Assembly (NCBI RefSeq): GCF_014698445.1
Contig: NZ_JACJSZ010000031.1
Span: 1-38,663 of the forward strand
Direction: 5' to 3'
Length of the DNA stretch: 38,663 nucleotides
DNA from: Microcystis elabens FACHB-917
GTDB taxonomy: Bacteria > Cyanobacteriota > Cyanobacteriia > PCC-6307 > Cyanobiaceae
Numbering within the stretch: the first letter of the stretch is position 1; every line of letters starts with the position of its first letter. The notes beneath the pieces are model-generated. The model was given only the letters and a program-made list of their open reading frames with translations. It was not told the DNA's origin and did no database searches. The translations under genes and the position numbers were made by a program. Shown piece after piece: positions 1 to 10,546 of this stretch.

Positions 1-1
1 C

Positions 2-145
2 TTCCGCGACGGCCAGCAGCTCTACCCGATCGAGGCCCTGGCAGCCGACGGCGAGCAGAAGCGCAGCATCACCATGGAGTTCCGCCGCTCCACGCCGGAA
101 GACGACAGCAATCCCGCCAGCCAGGCCGTCGCCGAGTGGTTCTGA
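2..145 (+). CDS. C-terminal end of an unidentified protein (5' truncated by window edge)
   Basis: Only the last 47 codons are inside the window. The open frame runs from base 2 to a TGA at 143-145 and ends with a hydrophilic tail finishing in AVAEWF. The TGA shares its last base with the ATG of the next gene (TGATG), so the two are probably translationally coupled. The tail is charged, with no membrane segment or recognisable motif. I do not recognise the family and assign no function; that the frame is coding rests on the tight junction and the high-GC codon use. Confidence 0.6.
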   Translation, partial: FRDGQQLYPIEALAADGEQKRSITMEFRRSTPEDDSNPASQAVAEWF

Positions 146-354
146 TGGAGCACACCGCCTCTGCCCCCAGCCGCGGCCTGCTTAAGGTGGTCGTGGCCCT
201 CACCCCCCTGGCCGGCTCGATCCTCTTCCCGCTGGTGGTCCCGCTCCTCATGCTGCGGGTCAGCATCTCGGCCGGCGTGATCGCCGCGGTGGTGATCGGC
301 AGCCTCTGGTTCGCCGCCATGCTGCGCACCTCGGAGATGCCCGGCCACCACTGA
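145..354 (+). CDS. Small two-helix membrane protein, function unknown
   Basis: A 69-residue protein starting at the ATG that overlaps the previous stop (TGATG). A GTG nine bases earlier is in frame, but the coupled ATG is more likely. Two hydrophobic stretches, about residues 12-33 and 38-56, are joined by a short loop and predict a helical hairpin in a membrane. The N-terminus is polar and the C-terminus ends in a His-containing tail (PGHH). There are no Cys residues or catalytic motifs. It probably belongs to the same transcript as the truncated gene before it. I do not recognise a family. Confidence 0.6.
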   Translation: MEHTASAPSRGLLKVVVALTPLAGSILFPLVVPLLMLRVSISAGVIAAVVIGSLWFAAMLRTSEMPGHH

Positions 355-427
355 GGCGCCACCGGGCCGACGCCCTGTCCATCGCCGGGAAGGCTGAAGC
401 AGCGGATTCCGCCGCTCCCTCCAGCCC

Positions 428-1876
428 GTGGCCCCTCTCGTGTTCCCCAACAGCCTTCGGCCCACCCCGCGTCTCCGGCCGGCCCGGCGCCCCGTGGCCG
501 CCCTGACGGCGGCCCTGCTGCTCGGAGGCTGCGGCCCCGCGCCGGCCGCCCTGAGCGGCGGCATCCCCCGGGCCCTGCCCCTGCCCCCGGGCATCCGGGT
601 GGCCTTCAACCACCGCGGCGACATCCGCTACCGCAGCCCGGTCAGCGGCCAGTGGCGCCAGGGGGATGACCTGGAGGCCCTGCTGCTGGAAAGCATCCGC
701 GAGGCCCGCGTCGAGATCCTGGTGGCGGTTCAGGAGCTCTCCCTGCCGGCGGTGGCGGAGGCCCTGGCGGAACGCCACCGCCGGGGGGTGCGGGTGCGGG
801 TGGTCCTCGAGAACCTCTACAGCACCCCCTGGAGCCGCCAGCATCCGGTGGATCTGCCGCCCCACCAGCGGCAGCGCCAGCAGCAGCTGGCCGCCCTCGG
901 CCAGGGGGACGCCGTCGCGGTGCTGGAGCGGGCCGGGGTGCCCCTGCTCGACGACACCGCCGACGGCAGCCGCGGCAGCGGCCTGATGCACCACAAGTTC
1001 CTGGTGGTCGACGGCCGCACGGTGGTGACCGGCTCGGCCAATTTCAGCCCCTCCTGCATCCACGGCGATGCGGACGGACCGGCCACGCGCGGCAACGTCA
1101 ACCACCTGCTGCGCTTCGACAGCCCCGCCCTGGCCGGGCTGTTCGCCGCCGAGTTCGCCCGGCTCTGGGGCGATGGCCCAGGCGGCCGGCCCGACAGCCG
1201 CTTCGGCATCGCCAAGGAGGGCGGCGGCGCCCAGGTGGTCGATGTGGCCGGCACGCCGGTGGAGGTGCTGTTCGCCCCCCACCGCCGCCGCGACCCCAAC
1301 CACGGCCTGGCCTGGCTGGAGAACCGGCTGGCCGGCGCCGGCCGGCGCCTTGATCTGGCCCTGTTCGTCTTCTCGGGCCAGAACCTTGCCGACCGGCTCC
1401 AGCAGCTCCATGCCCGGGGCGTGAAGATCCGCCTGCTGGCGGATCCGGGCTTCGCGAACCGGGCTTTCAGCGAGACCCTTGACCTGCTCGGGGTGACCCT
1501 GCCCGACCAGGACTGCCGCATCGAAGCGGACAACCGTGCCTGGAGCACCCCCCTGGAAGGGGTGGGCACACCCCGGCTGGCGGCCGGCGACAAGCTGCAC
1601 CACAAGTTCGCCGTGATCGATGGCCGCGAGGTGATCACCGGCAGCTTCAACTGGAGCCCAAGTGCCGCCTTCCAGAACGACGAGACCCTGCTGCTGATCC
1701 GCTCCCCCCTTCTGGCGCGCCACTTCGAGGCGGAGATCGACCGGCTCTGGCGCGGCGCCGAACTGGGCATCGGCGGCCGGCTGGCCCGCCGCATGGAGCA
1801 GCGGCGGCGCCGCTGCGGCAGCGGCCAGGAACGGTCGTCAGCGGCGGCCATGACGGCGCCGTCTACGATTCGGTAA
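428..1876 (+). CDS. Phospholipase D-superfamily lipoprotein with two HKD motifs
   Basis: A 482-residue exported protein. An Arg-rich N-terminus and a hydrophobic stretch lead to a lipobox ending LLGGC (Cys35), so the mature protein should be a membrane-anchored lipoprotein on the periplasmic side. Two complete HxKxxxxD motifs are visible: His188/Lys190/Asp195 (HHKFLVVDG) and His391/Lys393/Asp398 (HHKFAVIDG). Each is followed by the usual TGS(A/F)N(F/W)S segment. Paired HKD motifs form one active site that cleaves or transfers phosphodiesters through a phospho-His intermediate; members include phospholipases, cardiolipin synthases and nucleases. The substrate cannot be decided here. The start is a GTG with no strong Shine-Dalgarno sequence. 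The tail after residue 450 is Arg/Ser-rich and probably disordered. Confidence 0.88.
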   Translation: MAPLVFPNSLRPTPRLRPARRPVAALTAALLLGGCGPAPAALSGGIPRALPLPPGIRVAFNHRGDIRYRSPVSGQWRQGDDLEALLLESIREARVEILVAVQELSLPAVAEALAERHRRGVRVRVVLENLYSTPWSRQHPVDLPPHQRQRQQQLAALGQGDAVAVLERAGVPLLDDTADGSRGSGLMHHKFLVVDGRTVVTGSANFSPSCIHGDADGPATRGNVNHLLRFDSPALAGLFAAEFARLWGDGPGGRPDSRFGIAKEGGGAQVVDVAGTPVEVLFAPHRRRDPNHGLAWLENRLAGAGRRLDLALFVFSGQNLADRLQQLHARGVKIRLLADPGFANRAFSETLDLLGVTLPDQDCRIEADNRAWSTPLEGVGTPRLAAGDKLHHKFAVIDGREVITGSFNWSPSAAFQNDETLLLIRSPLLARHFEAEIDRLWRGAELGIGGRLARRMEQRRRRCGSGQERSSAAAMTAPSTIR

Positions 1877-1893
1877 CGCCCAGCACACACTCC

Positions 1894-2160
1894 ATGGTCC
1901 CGGCGTCCGTCTCCGTCTCCTCCCCCAGCACCAGCTCCCGCGAGGTCAGCCCGCGCCTGGACGCCATCAACCTGATGCTGCGGGACCTGCACACCCGCCA
2001 CGACGAGATCCGCCACCGGGCCGCCTTCCGGGGCTGCACCAGTGAGCTGCTGACCCTGCAGCAGGAACTGGTCGACTACCTGCTCAGCAAGAAGCACGCC
2101 CTGCAGGGAGCGGAGAACGCCAGCCCCGAAGAGGGCCTCAACTACAACTCCTTCACCTGA
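1894..2160 (+). CDS. Small helical protein, function unknown
   Basis: An 88-residue soluble protein starting at ATG, 17 bases after the lipoprotein stop. The first 20 residues are Ser/Pro-rich and probably disordered. Residues about 22-70 look like two amphipathic helices rich in Leu, Arg, His and Glu (LDAINLMLRDLHTRHDEIRH and LLTLQQELVDYLLSKKHALQ). There is a single Cys (in FRGCTSE) and no signal peptide. Its stop overlaps the frame that leads into the FAD monooxygenase. It resembles the small conserved proteins common in picocyanobacteria, but I do not know the family. Confidence 0.65.
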   Translation: MVPASVSVSSPSTSSREVSPRLDAINLMLRDLHTRHDEIRHRAAFRGCTSELLTLQQELVDYLLSKKHALQGAENASPEEGLNYNSFT

Positions 2161-2210
2161 TCGCCCCCTCCCCAGCAGCCCCCACCCGTGCCACCGCCGC
2201 CCGGGTCCTG

Positions 2211-3440
2211 GTGGTGGGGGCCGGCCCCGCTGGAGCCGCCCTGGCCCTGCTCCTGGCCCGCCGCGGCCTCCCGGTCGACCTGATCGAGGCGACCTGCCCG
2301 GGCCGTGGCAGCCGGCCGTTCCGCGGCGAGGGGCTGATGCCCAGCGGTCTGGCGGCCCTGGCCGCCATGGGCCTCCAGCCCCTGCCGGCGGCGGTGCGGC
2401 AACGCCCCCTCACGGCCTGGAGCTTCTTCCTCGATGGCCAGGCCCTGTTCGAGGTGGCCGAGCCCATGGACAGCGCTGCCCCCTGCACCCTGATCGACCA
2501 GGACTGCCTGCTCGCCGAGCTGGTGGAGCAGGCGGGCCGCCAGCCGGGATTCCGGTTCCACCGGGGCCGAGCCGCCGCCGATCTCCTGCTGGAGGACGGC
2601 CGTGTGGCGGGGGTGCGTCTGGCGGACGGCATGGCCCTGGAGGCGGCGTTGGTGGTGGCCTGCGACGGCCGCGATTCGCTGCTGCGCCGCCGGGGCGGCC
2701 TGACGCTGGAGCGTGCTCCCAGCCCCCTCGACGTGCTCTGGTTCCGACTGGAGCCACCGGGGGCCGACGCGGTGCTCGACTGGCTGGCCGGCCGCTTCGT
2801 CACGGTGGTGGGCGCCTCAGGCAGCTATGCCCTGTTCCCCTCGGCCCGCGGCGGTGTCCAGCTGGGCTGGGCGATCGCGCCGGAGCCGCCGCCGGCGCCC
2901 ACCCCGGCCGGCCCCGATGCCTGGGCGGAGCTCTGGGCCGGCGATGCTCCCGAGGCCCTGGCCCGGCGGCTGCGGGACCTGCCGGCGGCGGCCGTCCAGG
3001 GGCCGCTGCGGCTGCCGGTGCGGGTCGGGCTCTGCCCCCGCTGGCAGCGGCCCGGCCTGCTGCTGCTCGGCGATGCCGCCCATCCGATGAGCCCGCTGCG
3101 GGCCCAGGGAATCAACATGGCCCTGCGCGATGCCGTGGTGGCCGCACGGCACCTCGGGCCCGTCCTGCTGGAGGGCAGGCCCGACGCCATTGACGCCGCA
3201 GCCGCCGCGGTCGCCGCCGAACGGCGGCCGGAAATCCGCCGGATCCAGGCGCTGCAGGAGCAGGAGGCCCGCCGGGCGGATCTGCTGCGCCGCCGGCACC
3301 GCCTGCGGGGTCTGCTGGCCCGCACCGCCCGCTGGAGCGGCCCCCTGCTGGCCCGCCGCTGGCTGGCTTCCCAGCGGCCGCTGCGCGACGGCACCGCGGC
3401 GATCGCCGGGGATCCCGGGGCGGCGGCGATGATTGGGTGA
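2211..3440 (+). CDS. FAD-dependent monooxygenase/oxidoreductase (UbiH/PHBH-like)
   Basis: About 409 residues of a flavoprotein hydroxylase fold. The N-terminal dinucleotide-binding motif is GAGPAGAALALLLARRG. Near residue 285 is the second FAD motif GDAAHPMSP followed by QGINMALRDA, diagnostic of the p-hydroxybenzoate hydroxylase/UbiH superfamily. Such enzymes use NAD(P)H and O2 to hydroxylate aromatic or isoprenoid substrates; the substrate here is unknown. The start is uncertain. GTG 2211 cuts into the first beta strand, and the codons before it (ARVLV) look like genuine protein, yet there is no in-frame ATG, GTG or TTG between 2157 and 2211. Translation may begin at CTG 2157, overlapping the preceding stop. 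The C-terminal 80 residues are Arg-rich. Confidence 0.85.
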   Translation: MVGAGPAGAALALLLARRGLPVDLIEATCPGRGSRPFRGEGLMPSGLAALAAMGLQPLPAAVRQRPLTAWSFFLDGQALFEVAEPMDSAAPCTLIDQDCLLAELVEQAGRQPGFRFHRGRAAADLLLEDGRVAGVRLADGMALEAALVVACDGRDSLLRRRGGLTLERAPSPLDVLWFRLEPPGADAVLDWLAGRFVTVVGASGSYALFPSARGGVQLGWAIAPEPPPAPTPAGPDAWAELWAGDAPEALARRLRDLPAAAVQGPLRLPVRVGLCPRWQRPGLLLLGDAAHPMSPLRAQGINMALRDAVVAARHLGPVLLEGRPDAIDAAAAAVAAERRPEIRRIQALQEQEARRADLLRRRHRLRGLLARTARWSGPLLARRWLASQRPLRDGTAAIAGDPGAAAMIG

Positions 3441-3922
3441 CCTCCCCGCCCGCCATGGACCGGTCCCCAGACGCCATCTCCCCGGCCCGCAGCCGGCTCG
3501 CTGCGGCCTGGCCGCACCTGGCCCTGCTGGCGAGCCTGCCCCTGGCGGGGGCCTCACCGCTGCGGGCCGCCCCGGAGCCGCCCCCCTTTCCACCCTCCTC
3601 CGAGTTCCGCTCCCTGCAGCTGATCACCCTGGCCTGCAGCCGCGAGAACACCGCCGAATCCTGCGAGAAGGCCCGCAGCCTGGCCAACCCCCTGCTCGAC
3701 CACCCGCGCCTGCCGGCGAGCTGCAAGGACGTGCTCTGGACGATCCGCCAGCGGTCGGTGGTGGCGGCCACGAACAGCTTCGAGCGGCGCGAGCCGATCG
3801 ACGGCGCCGCCCGCCGCCTCACGTCCGTGTGCCGGATGCAGCTGCCGGTGGCCAAGCCGGCGGAGAACGCCCCGCCGAGGCCCCAGGGGGGCCTCAACCT
3901 GATCAATCCCAATCAAAACTGA
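3437..3922 (+). CDS. Exported Cys-containing protein, function unknown
   Basis: A 161-residue protein with a Sec-type signal peptide: positive residues, then a hydrophobic core (about residues 24-38), then an Ala-rich cleavage region before the Pro-rich mature start. The mature part has four Cys (LACSREN, ESCEKAR, ASCKDV, SVCRMQ), consistent with disulfides in the periplasm. The GTG at 3437 overlaps the monooxygenase stop as GTGA. ATG 3455 is an alternative start that keeps the signal peptide. The 3' end overlaps the convergent gene at 3903 by 20 bases. No known domain was recognised; the Cys-rich helical character suggests a small periplasmic structural or binding protein. Confidence 0.65.
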   Translation: MTSPPAMDRSPDAISPARSRLAAAWPHLALLASLPLAGASPLRAAPEPPPFPPSSEFRSLQLITLACSRENTAESCEKARSLANPLLDHPRLPASCKDVLWTIRQRSVVAATNSFERREPIDGAARRLTSVCRMQLPVAKPAENAPPRPQGGLNLINPNQN

Positions 3923-4145
3923 AGCGCTGACCGGGGAGCAGCCGCTGCAGCTCGTCGGCCAGTGCGGCCATCATCCGGCGGCTGACCTGGGGATGGTGGC
4001 GGAGCTCCTTCACCAGATCCGCCACATCGGTGCTGGTGAGGCCATGGCTGCTGATCCGGGCCTTCACCCGCTGGCGGAACTGCTCCAGCAGCAGGGCCTG
4101 CTCCGCAGAAAGGGGCCCGTCGTCCGAGGGGTGCTGCACCTCCAT
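3903..4145 (-). CDS. Small soluble helical protein, function unknown
   Basis: An 80-residue protein on the minus strand with an ATG start. It is predicted to be almost wholly helical, with segments around residues 14-33 (AEQALLLEQFRQRVKARISS), 39-50 and 56-70, and it ends in FSFDWD. There is no signal peptide, membrane segment or Cys. The three-helix pattern with a central TDVADLV could be a small DNA- or protein-binding domain, but no family was recognised. Its 3' end overlaps the convergent exported-protein gene by 20 bases. The 4164-4598 gene lies directly upstream on the same strand with an 18-base gap, so the pair is probably co-transcribed. Confidence 0.6.
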   Translation of the reverse strand: MEVQHPSDDGPLSAEQALLLEQFRQRVKARISSHGLTSTDVADLVKELRHHPQVSRRMMAALADELQRLLPGQRFSFDWD

Positions 4146-4163
4146 GGTGGGGCGGGGTCAGGG

Positions 4164-6378
<2,215 letters not shown>

Positions 6379-6391
6379 GCGCCCTGGCGCC

Positions 6392-7747
6392 ATGAGGCCC
6401 CCAGGCGTCCTCCCCTGGCTGGCGGCGGCCTGGGTCTGCGGAGCCGCCGGGCCCCTGCGGGCCCAGGAGCCGCCGGCGCCGGACCCCCAGGCCGCCATCG
6501 AAGCGCTGGAGGCGACCCGCTTCGCCCCCACCACCACGGTGAACCTGCAGATCAACGGGGTGCTGGGCGCCGTGCAGTACGCCGGCAGCGCGGTGGAGCG
6601 GGACGGCAACAACGCCGATGGGGCGCCGCTGCTGAACGGGGTCAGCTTCAACCACGAAGCCCGGCTCACCATCGACACCAGCTTCACGGGCCAGGACCTG
6701 TTCCGGATCCGGCTGCGGACGGGCGACTTCGCCCCTTCGGCCTTCTTCTCCAACCCGCCCGCCCCCCTCACCCGGCTGGATGTGGCCTTCCAGGAGCCGG
6801 CCTGCAGCGCCGGGGACGAGGGGTGTCCGGCCCGTCTGGTCAGCATCAACCGCGCCTACCTGCAGGTGCCGCTCGGCCCCGAGATCCGCCTCAGCCTCGG
6901 TCCGCGGATCATGCAGCTCGACATGCTGCCGGTCTGGCCCAGCGTCTACACCGCCTCCCCGATCCTCGACCTGTTCCAGTACGCCGGCTCACCGGGCACC
7001 TACGGCAAACGGCTCGGTGGCGGCTTCGGGCTCTGGTGGCAGCCCCGGGGCGGCCTGAGGGGGGTGAGCCTGGGCTATGCCTACGTGGCCGGCCGGGCCG
7101 GCGGCAGCGCCCGGGGGGGCGGCCTGTTTGGCGGGGCGTCCTCCCAGACCAGCACCCTGCAGCTGGCCCTGACCCGGCCCCAGTGGAACATCACCGCAGC
7201 CTGGACCCTCAGCGGGCCCCAGGTGCGGCTGCGGGGGACGCCCCTGGCCAGCCAGCTGGCGGCGGGCGCCGCTGAGGGGAGCCTGGGATCCTGGTCGCTG
7301 GCGGGATACTGGCAGCCCCGCCGCTCTGGCTGGCTGCCCTCGATCAGCGCCGGCTGGGGGCAGGACAGCTTCCGCTTCGGCTCCTACCCGGTGGCTGGCC
7401 TCTCGGCGGTGCGCAGCCGCTCCTGGTACACCGGCCTGATCTGGAGCGACGTGCTGGCGGCGGGCAACAGCCTGGGCGTTGCCGTCGGCTCCCCCGCCCA
7501 CGTCAGCGCCATCCGCACGCCGGGCCCGGGCTCCATCGACGACGGGGGCCTGGCCATGGAGCTGTACTACCGGATCCAGGTCAGTGATGACCTCGCGGTC
7601 TCCCCGGCGGTGTTCTGGCTGAGCCGGCCGCGCGGCGCCCTCACCGGCAGCACGGATCTCTCCCAGGCCCTGGGCGATCCCCAGGCCACCGCCGGCGCCA
7701 GCCTGGGGGTCTGGGCCGCCCTGGTGCGGACGACGCTGCGCTTCTGA
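6392..7747 (+). CDS. Outer-membrane porin of the cyanobacterial OprB/Som type, without SLH domain
   Basis: A 451-residue protein with a signal peptide cleaved near PLRAQE and a terminal Phe (TTLRF), the usual end of an outer-membrane beta-barrel. Right after the signal comes AIEALEATRFAPTTTVNLQI. This resembles the segment that in cyanobacterial porins follows the SLH domain and coiled coil and opens the barrel. The rest alternates short beta strands with Gly/Ser/Asn-rich loops. Family porins are usually 500-600 residues with an N-terminal SLH domain that holds them to the peptidoglycan-linked polymer; that part is absent here. One Cys pair in a loop (PACSAGDEGCPA) could form a disulfide. It starts 13 bases after pgm and probably shares its transcript. 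Confidence 0.75.
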   Translation: MRPPGVLPWLAAAWVCGAAGPLRAQEPPAPDPQAAIEALEATRFAPTTTVNLQINGVLGAVQYAGSAVERDGNNADGAPLLNGVSFNHEARLTIDTSFTGQDLFRIRLRTGDFAPSAFFSNPPAPLTRLDVAFQEPACSAGDEGCPARLVSINRAYLQVPLGPEIRLSLGPRIMQLDMLPVWPSVYTASPILDLFQYAGSPGTYGKRLGGGFGLWWQPRGGLRGVSLGYAYVAGRAGGSARGGGLFGGASSQTSTLQLALTRPQWNITAAWTLSGPQVRLRGTPLASQLAAGAAEGSLGSWSLAGYWQPRRSGWLPSISAGWGQDSFRFGSYPVAGLSAVRSRSWYTGLIWSDVLAAGNSLGVAVGSPAHVSAIRTPGPGSIDDGGLAMELYYRIQVSDDLAVSPAVFWLSRPRGALTGSTDLSQALGDPQATAGASLGVWAALVRTTLRF

Positions 7748-7757
7748 GGCCGGCCCG

Positions 7758-8951
7758 TCAGCCGAGCCAGTTGAGGAAGCGCTGGATGATCATGGCGTTG
7801 CTGATGTCCACGAAGAACCCGGACACCAGCGGGAGCACGATGAAGGCCCGGTGGGCAGGGCCGTACCGCTTGACGACCGCCGACATGTTCGCCATCGCCG
7901 TGGGGGTGGCACCGAGGGCGAAGCCACAGAAGCCGGCGGCGATGACGGCCGCTTCGTAATCCCTCCCCATCACCCGGAACACCACCAGAAGGGCGAACAG
8001 GAAGGTGACCACGAACTGGGCGGCGAGGATGGCCAGGATCGGACCGGCCAGGGAGGCGATCGTCCAGAGCTGCAGGCTCATCAGCGACATCGTCAGAAAG
8101 ATGCCCAGGGAGATGTCCGAGACGATGGCCAGGGATCGGGGGGGAGCCAGAGCGCGAAGCCTGAGCACACGAGGCACGGTGTTGGTGAGAAAGATCGCGG
8201 CGAACAGGCAGCACACGAACAGCGGCAGGTTGCTGCCGGCGGCCTGCAGGACTTCGTAGAGCACCTCCCCGAGCCCCAGGCTCATGTTGAGCCAGAACAG
8301 GGTGCGCAGCAGGCTGAAGTACGTCACCGTCTCCTGCTCACCCTCATCGGCGCCGCCCGCCTCGACCACGGAGACCTCCGCAGGCTGGAGCCGGTGGCGG
8401 CGGATGAGCAGCCGGGCGACAGGCCCCCCCATCAGGGAGGCCAGGACGAGGCCGAAGGTGGCGCAGGCGATGCTGATCTCCAGGGCGTTGCTGATGCCGT
8501 AGGTGTCGGCGAAGCGCGGCGCCCAGGCAATGGCCGTGCCATGGCCCCCCAGCTTCGACACCGACCCCCCCAGCAGACCCACCAGGGGATTGAGGCCCAG
8601 CAGCGAGGCGATCCCGACACCGGTCAGGTTCTGGAGGACCATGAAGCCGACGGTGGTGCCCACCAGGATCAGCAGCGGCCAGCCCCCGGAGAGCAGGGTC
8701 TTGATGTCGGCATTGAGGCCGATGGCCGCGAAGAAGTAGAGGAGCAGGAAATCCCTCGTCTGCAGGTTGAAACTGATCTCCGCGCCGTTGACGGCATGGA
8801 TCAGCGCCAGCAGCAGGCACACGAGCAGGCCGCTGGTGACCGGCTCGGGAATGTTGAATTCCCGCAGGACCGCCACCTTCCGGTTCAGCCAGCGACCGAT
8901 CGCCAGCACGACGATGGCGATGTTGAAGGTCGCGAAGCTCTCGAACTGCAT
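7758..8951 (-). CDS. gltS: Sodium/glutamate symporter GltS
   Basis: A 397-residue inner-membrane transporter with about ten hydrophobic segments in two inverted halves. The two hairpin signatures of the GltS/ESS family are visible: GGSVSKLGGHGTAIAWAP in the first half and ALGATPTAMANMSAVVKRYG in the second. Length fits the family (about 400). A charged loop rich in Glu/Arg around residues 180-210 separates the halves. It imports L-glutamate with Na+. It lies last in a minus-strand run after Anbu, glutaminase and a secreted protein, 25 bases behind the latter, so glutamine hydrolysis and glutamate transport appear linked. It is convergent with the porin, with only 10 bases between the stops and no clear terminator. 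Confidence 0.93.
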   Translation of the reverse strand: MQFESFATFNIAIVVLAIGRWLNRKVAVLREFNIPEPVTSGLLVCLLLALIHAVNGAEISFNLQTRDFLLLYFFAAIGLNADIKTLLSGGWPLLILVGTTVGFMVLQNLTGVGIASLLGLNPLVGLLGGSVSKLGGHGTAIAWAPRFADTYGISNALEISIACATFGLVLASLMGGPVARLLIRRHRLQPAEVSVVEAGGADEGEQETVTYFSLLRTLFWLNMSLGLGEVLYEVLQAAGSNLPLFVCCLFAAIFLTNTVPRVLRLRALAPPRSLAIVSDISLGIFLTMSLMSLQLWTIASLAGPILAILAAQFVVTFLFALLVVFRVMGRDYEAAVIAAGFCGFALGATPTAMANMSAVVKRYGPAHRAFIVLPLVSGFFVDISNAMIIQRFLNWLG

Positions 8952-8976
8952 GGCGGCGGGGATCGGGGGGCGGACT

Positions 8977-9447
8977 TCAGGTGCAGCCCTGAACGGAGAT
9001 CCGGTAGCTGAATCCGAGGGCCGCCGGTGTGGTGGAGGAGCCCACCCGGAAGTTCATCAAGCGGGTGCGCTTGCCGGGAACGGCCTGGAAGGGCCCGAAC
9101 ATGCGTCCCGTGCCGGGTTCGAAGCTGGGGGTTTCGTTGATCACCTGCAGGCTGCTGCCGTCGGTGAAGACCATGAAGCCCGAGACCGGGAAGGTGGCGC
9201 GCTCGGTGGAGGCCGACGTGAAGAAGAAGCGGTAGCTGCGGAAATCGCGATCGACGACGAAGTCGGTGTTCCAGTTGGTGCGGCCGACGAGCCGGTCGGG
9301 CCCGATCCGCTTCGACACCACCGGGTTGCCGTCGCCCCCCAGGGGCATCAGGAAGCGACAACCAGCCTGGGCGGCCGGAACACCGGTGGCCACGGTGGCG
9401 GCCAGAGCCGCCAGGAGGACCGGAACGGCCGGGCGGATCGACGTCAT
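8977..9447 (-). CDS. Small secreted protein, function unknown
   Basis: A 156-residue exported protein. The frame is open to 9540, but ATG 9447 places a textbook signal peptide at the N-terminus, ending near VPAAQA. The mature protein starts GCRFLMP and ends SVQGCT, so the two Cys at the extreme ends may form a disulfide closing a beta-rich domain. Many short Phe/Thr/Ser strands are seen. The residue three before Cys is Gln, so a lipobox is unlikely. It sits between glutaminase (86 bases upstream) and gltS (25 bases downstream). No family was recognised. Its place in this run suggests a periplasmic accessory role, which is only inference. Confidence 0.65.
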   Translation of the reverse strand: MTSIRPAVPVLLAALAATVATGVPAAQAGCRFLMPLGGDGNPVVSKRIGPDRLVGRTNWNTDFVVDRDFRSYRFFFTSASTERATFPVSGFMVFTDGSSLQVINETPSFEPGTGRMFGPFQAVPGKRTRLMNFRVGSSTTPAALGFSYRISVQGCT

Positions 9448-9533
9448 GGGCAGGGGGGCAGCGGCCGACGCCCAAGCATGGCGTATGGCTCGGTGGCCGC
9501 CAGGCCGCTGACGATCACCGGGCCGGACGTCGC

Positions 9534-10520
9534 TCACCATCCCCGGTCCGGACGGGAGGCGAACAGGTTGAGACCCAGCCGCTCGGAGAGGAACCGGGCC
9601 GTGAGCTGGCCGCGCACGCTGTTGCCCGCCTCATCCAGCGGCGGTGCGTAGGTGGCCAGCCCCCCCTTGCCGGGCGCCACGGTGATCATGCCGCCGGCCA
9701 CCCCGCTCTTGCCGGGCAGGCCGGTGGCGTAGAGCCAGTCGCCGGAGGTCTCGTAGAGCCCCGCCGTGACCATCACCGCCAGTACGTGCTGGCAGTGGAT
9801 CGCATCGATCACCTGCTCCCCGGTGACGGGCTGGCGCCCACCGTTGGCCAGGGTGGCGGCCATCACCGCAAGGTCGGCGGCGGTGACACTGAGGGAACAT
9901 TGGCGAGTGTAGAGATCGGTGGCTTCGTCGGGGTCCCACCAGATGCGGTCGTGGTCGCTGAGAAGCGTCGCCAGCCCGGCGTTGCGTCGGTTGGAGGCCA
10001 GCTCCGACGCGCAGACGGACGCATCGATCTCCAGCCGCCGGCCGGCGAAGCGGGAGAAGCCGCCCTGGATGAAGGCCCACTTCGCCTCGACACTGTCGCC
10101 GGGCGCCAGGCTGGTGGCGGCGATCGCCCCGGCGTTCACCATCGGGTTGGATAGCCCCTCACCGCTGCGCTCCACCGCCAGAACGGAGTTGAAGGGCAGA
10201 CCGGTGCTGTTGACGCCGAGCTTGTCGCGGGCCTCCTCCTCACCGATGGCCTGGCAGATCAGGGCGAACAGGAACGGCTTGGAGATGCTCTGGATGCTGA
10301 AGGCCACCCGGGCCTCCCCCGCCTCGAACAGCGCCCCGCCGCAGCTGGAGACGCAGAGGCCGAAGTGGTCGGGATCCGCCGCCGCCAGGGCCGGGATGTA
10401 ATCGGCCACCCGGCCTTCCCGTACCGGCGCGAAGCGGTGATGGGCCTCCGCCACCAGGTCCTGCACCACCTCGGCGGTGGGCAGGTGACCGTTCGACACC
10501 CATTCGGAGACGGACCACAT
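9534..10520 (-). CDS. glsA: Glutaminase A
   Basis: A 328-residue serine-dependent glutaminase of the beta-lactamase-like fold, converting glutamine to glutamate and ammonia. Key features are the SxxK catalytic motif in FSIQSISKPF, the conserved NPMVNAGAIA segment, and the C-terminal TGLPGKSGVAGG signature. Length is typical (about 305-330). Two of the four genes in the run, glsA and gltS, deal with glutamate. The start is ATG 10520, 26 bases after the Anbu stop. There is no signal peptide, so it acts in the cytoplasm. Regulation is not visible in the short gap. The extra C-terminal tail ending RPDRGW is not diagnostic. Confidence 0.95.
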   Translation of the reverse strand: MWSVSEWVSNGHLPTAEVVQDLVAEAHHRFAPVREGRVADYIPALAAADPDHFGLCVSSCGGALFEAGEARVAFSIQSISKPFLFALICQAIGEEEARDKLGVNSTGLPFNSVLAVERSGEGLSNPMVNAGAIAATSLAPGDSVEAKWAFIQGGFSRFAGRRLEIDASVCASELASNRRNAGLATLLSDHDRIWWDPDEATDLYTRQCSLSVTAADLAVMAATLANGGRQPVTGEQVIDAIHCQHVLAVMVTAGLYETSGDWLYATGLPGKSGVAGGMITVAPGKGGLATYAPPLDEAGNSVRGQLTARFLSERLGLNLFASRPDRGW

Positions 10521-10546
10521 GGCGGGAAGCGGTGCTGCTGGCGGGC

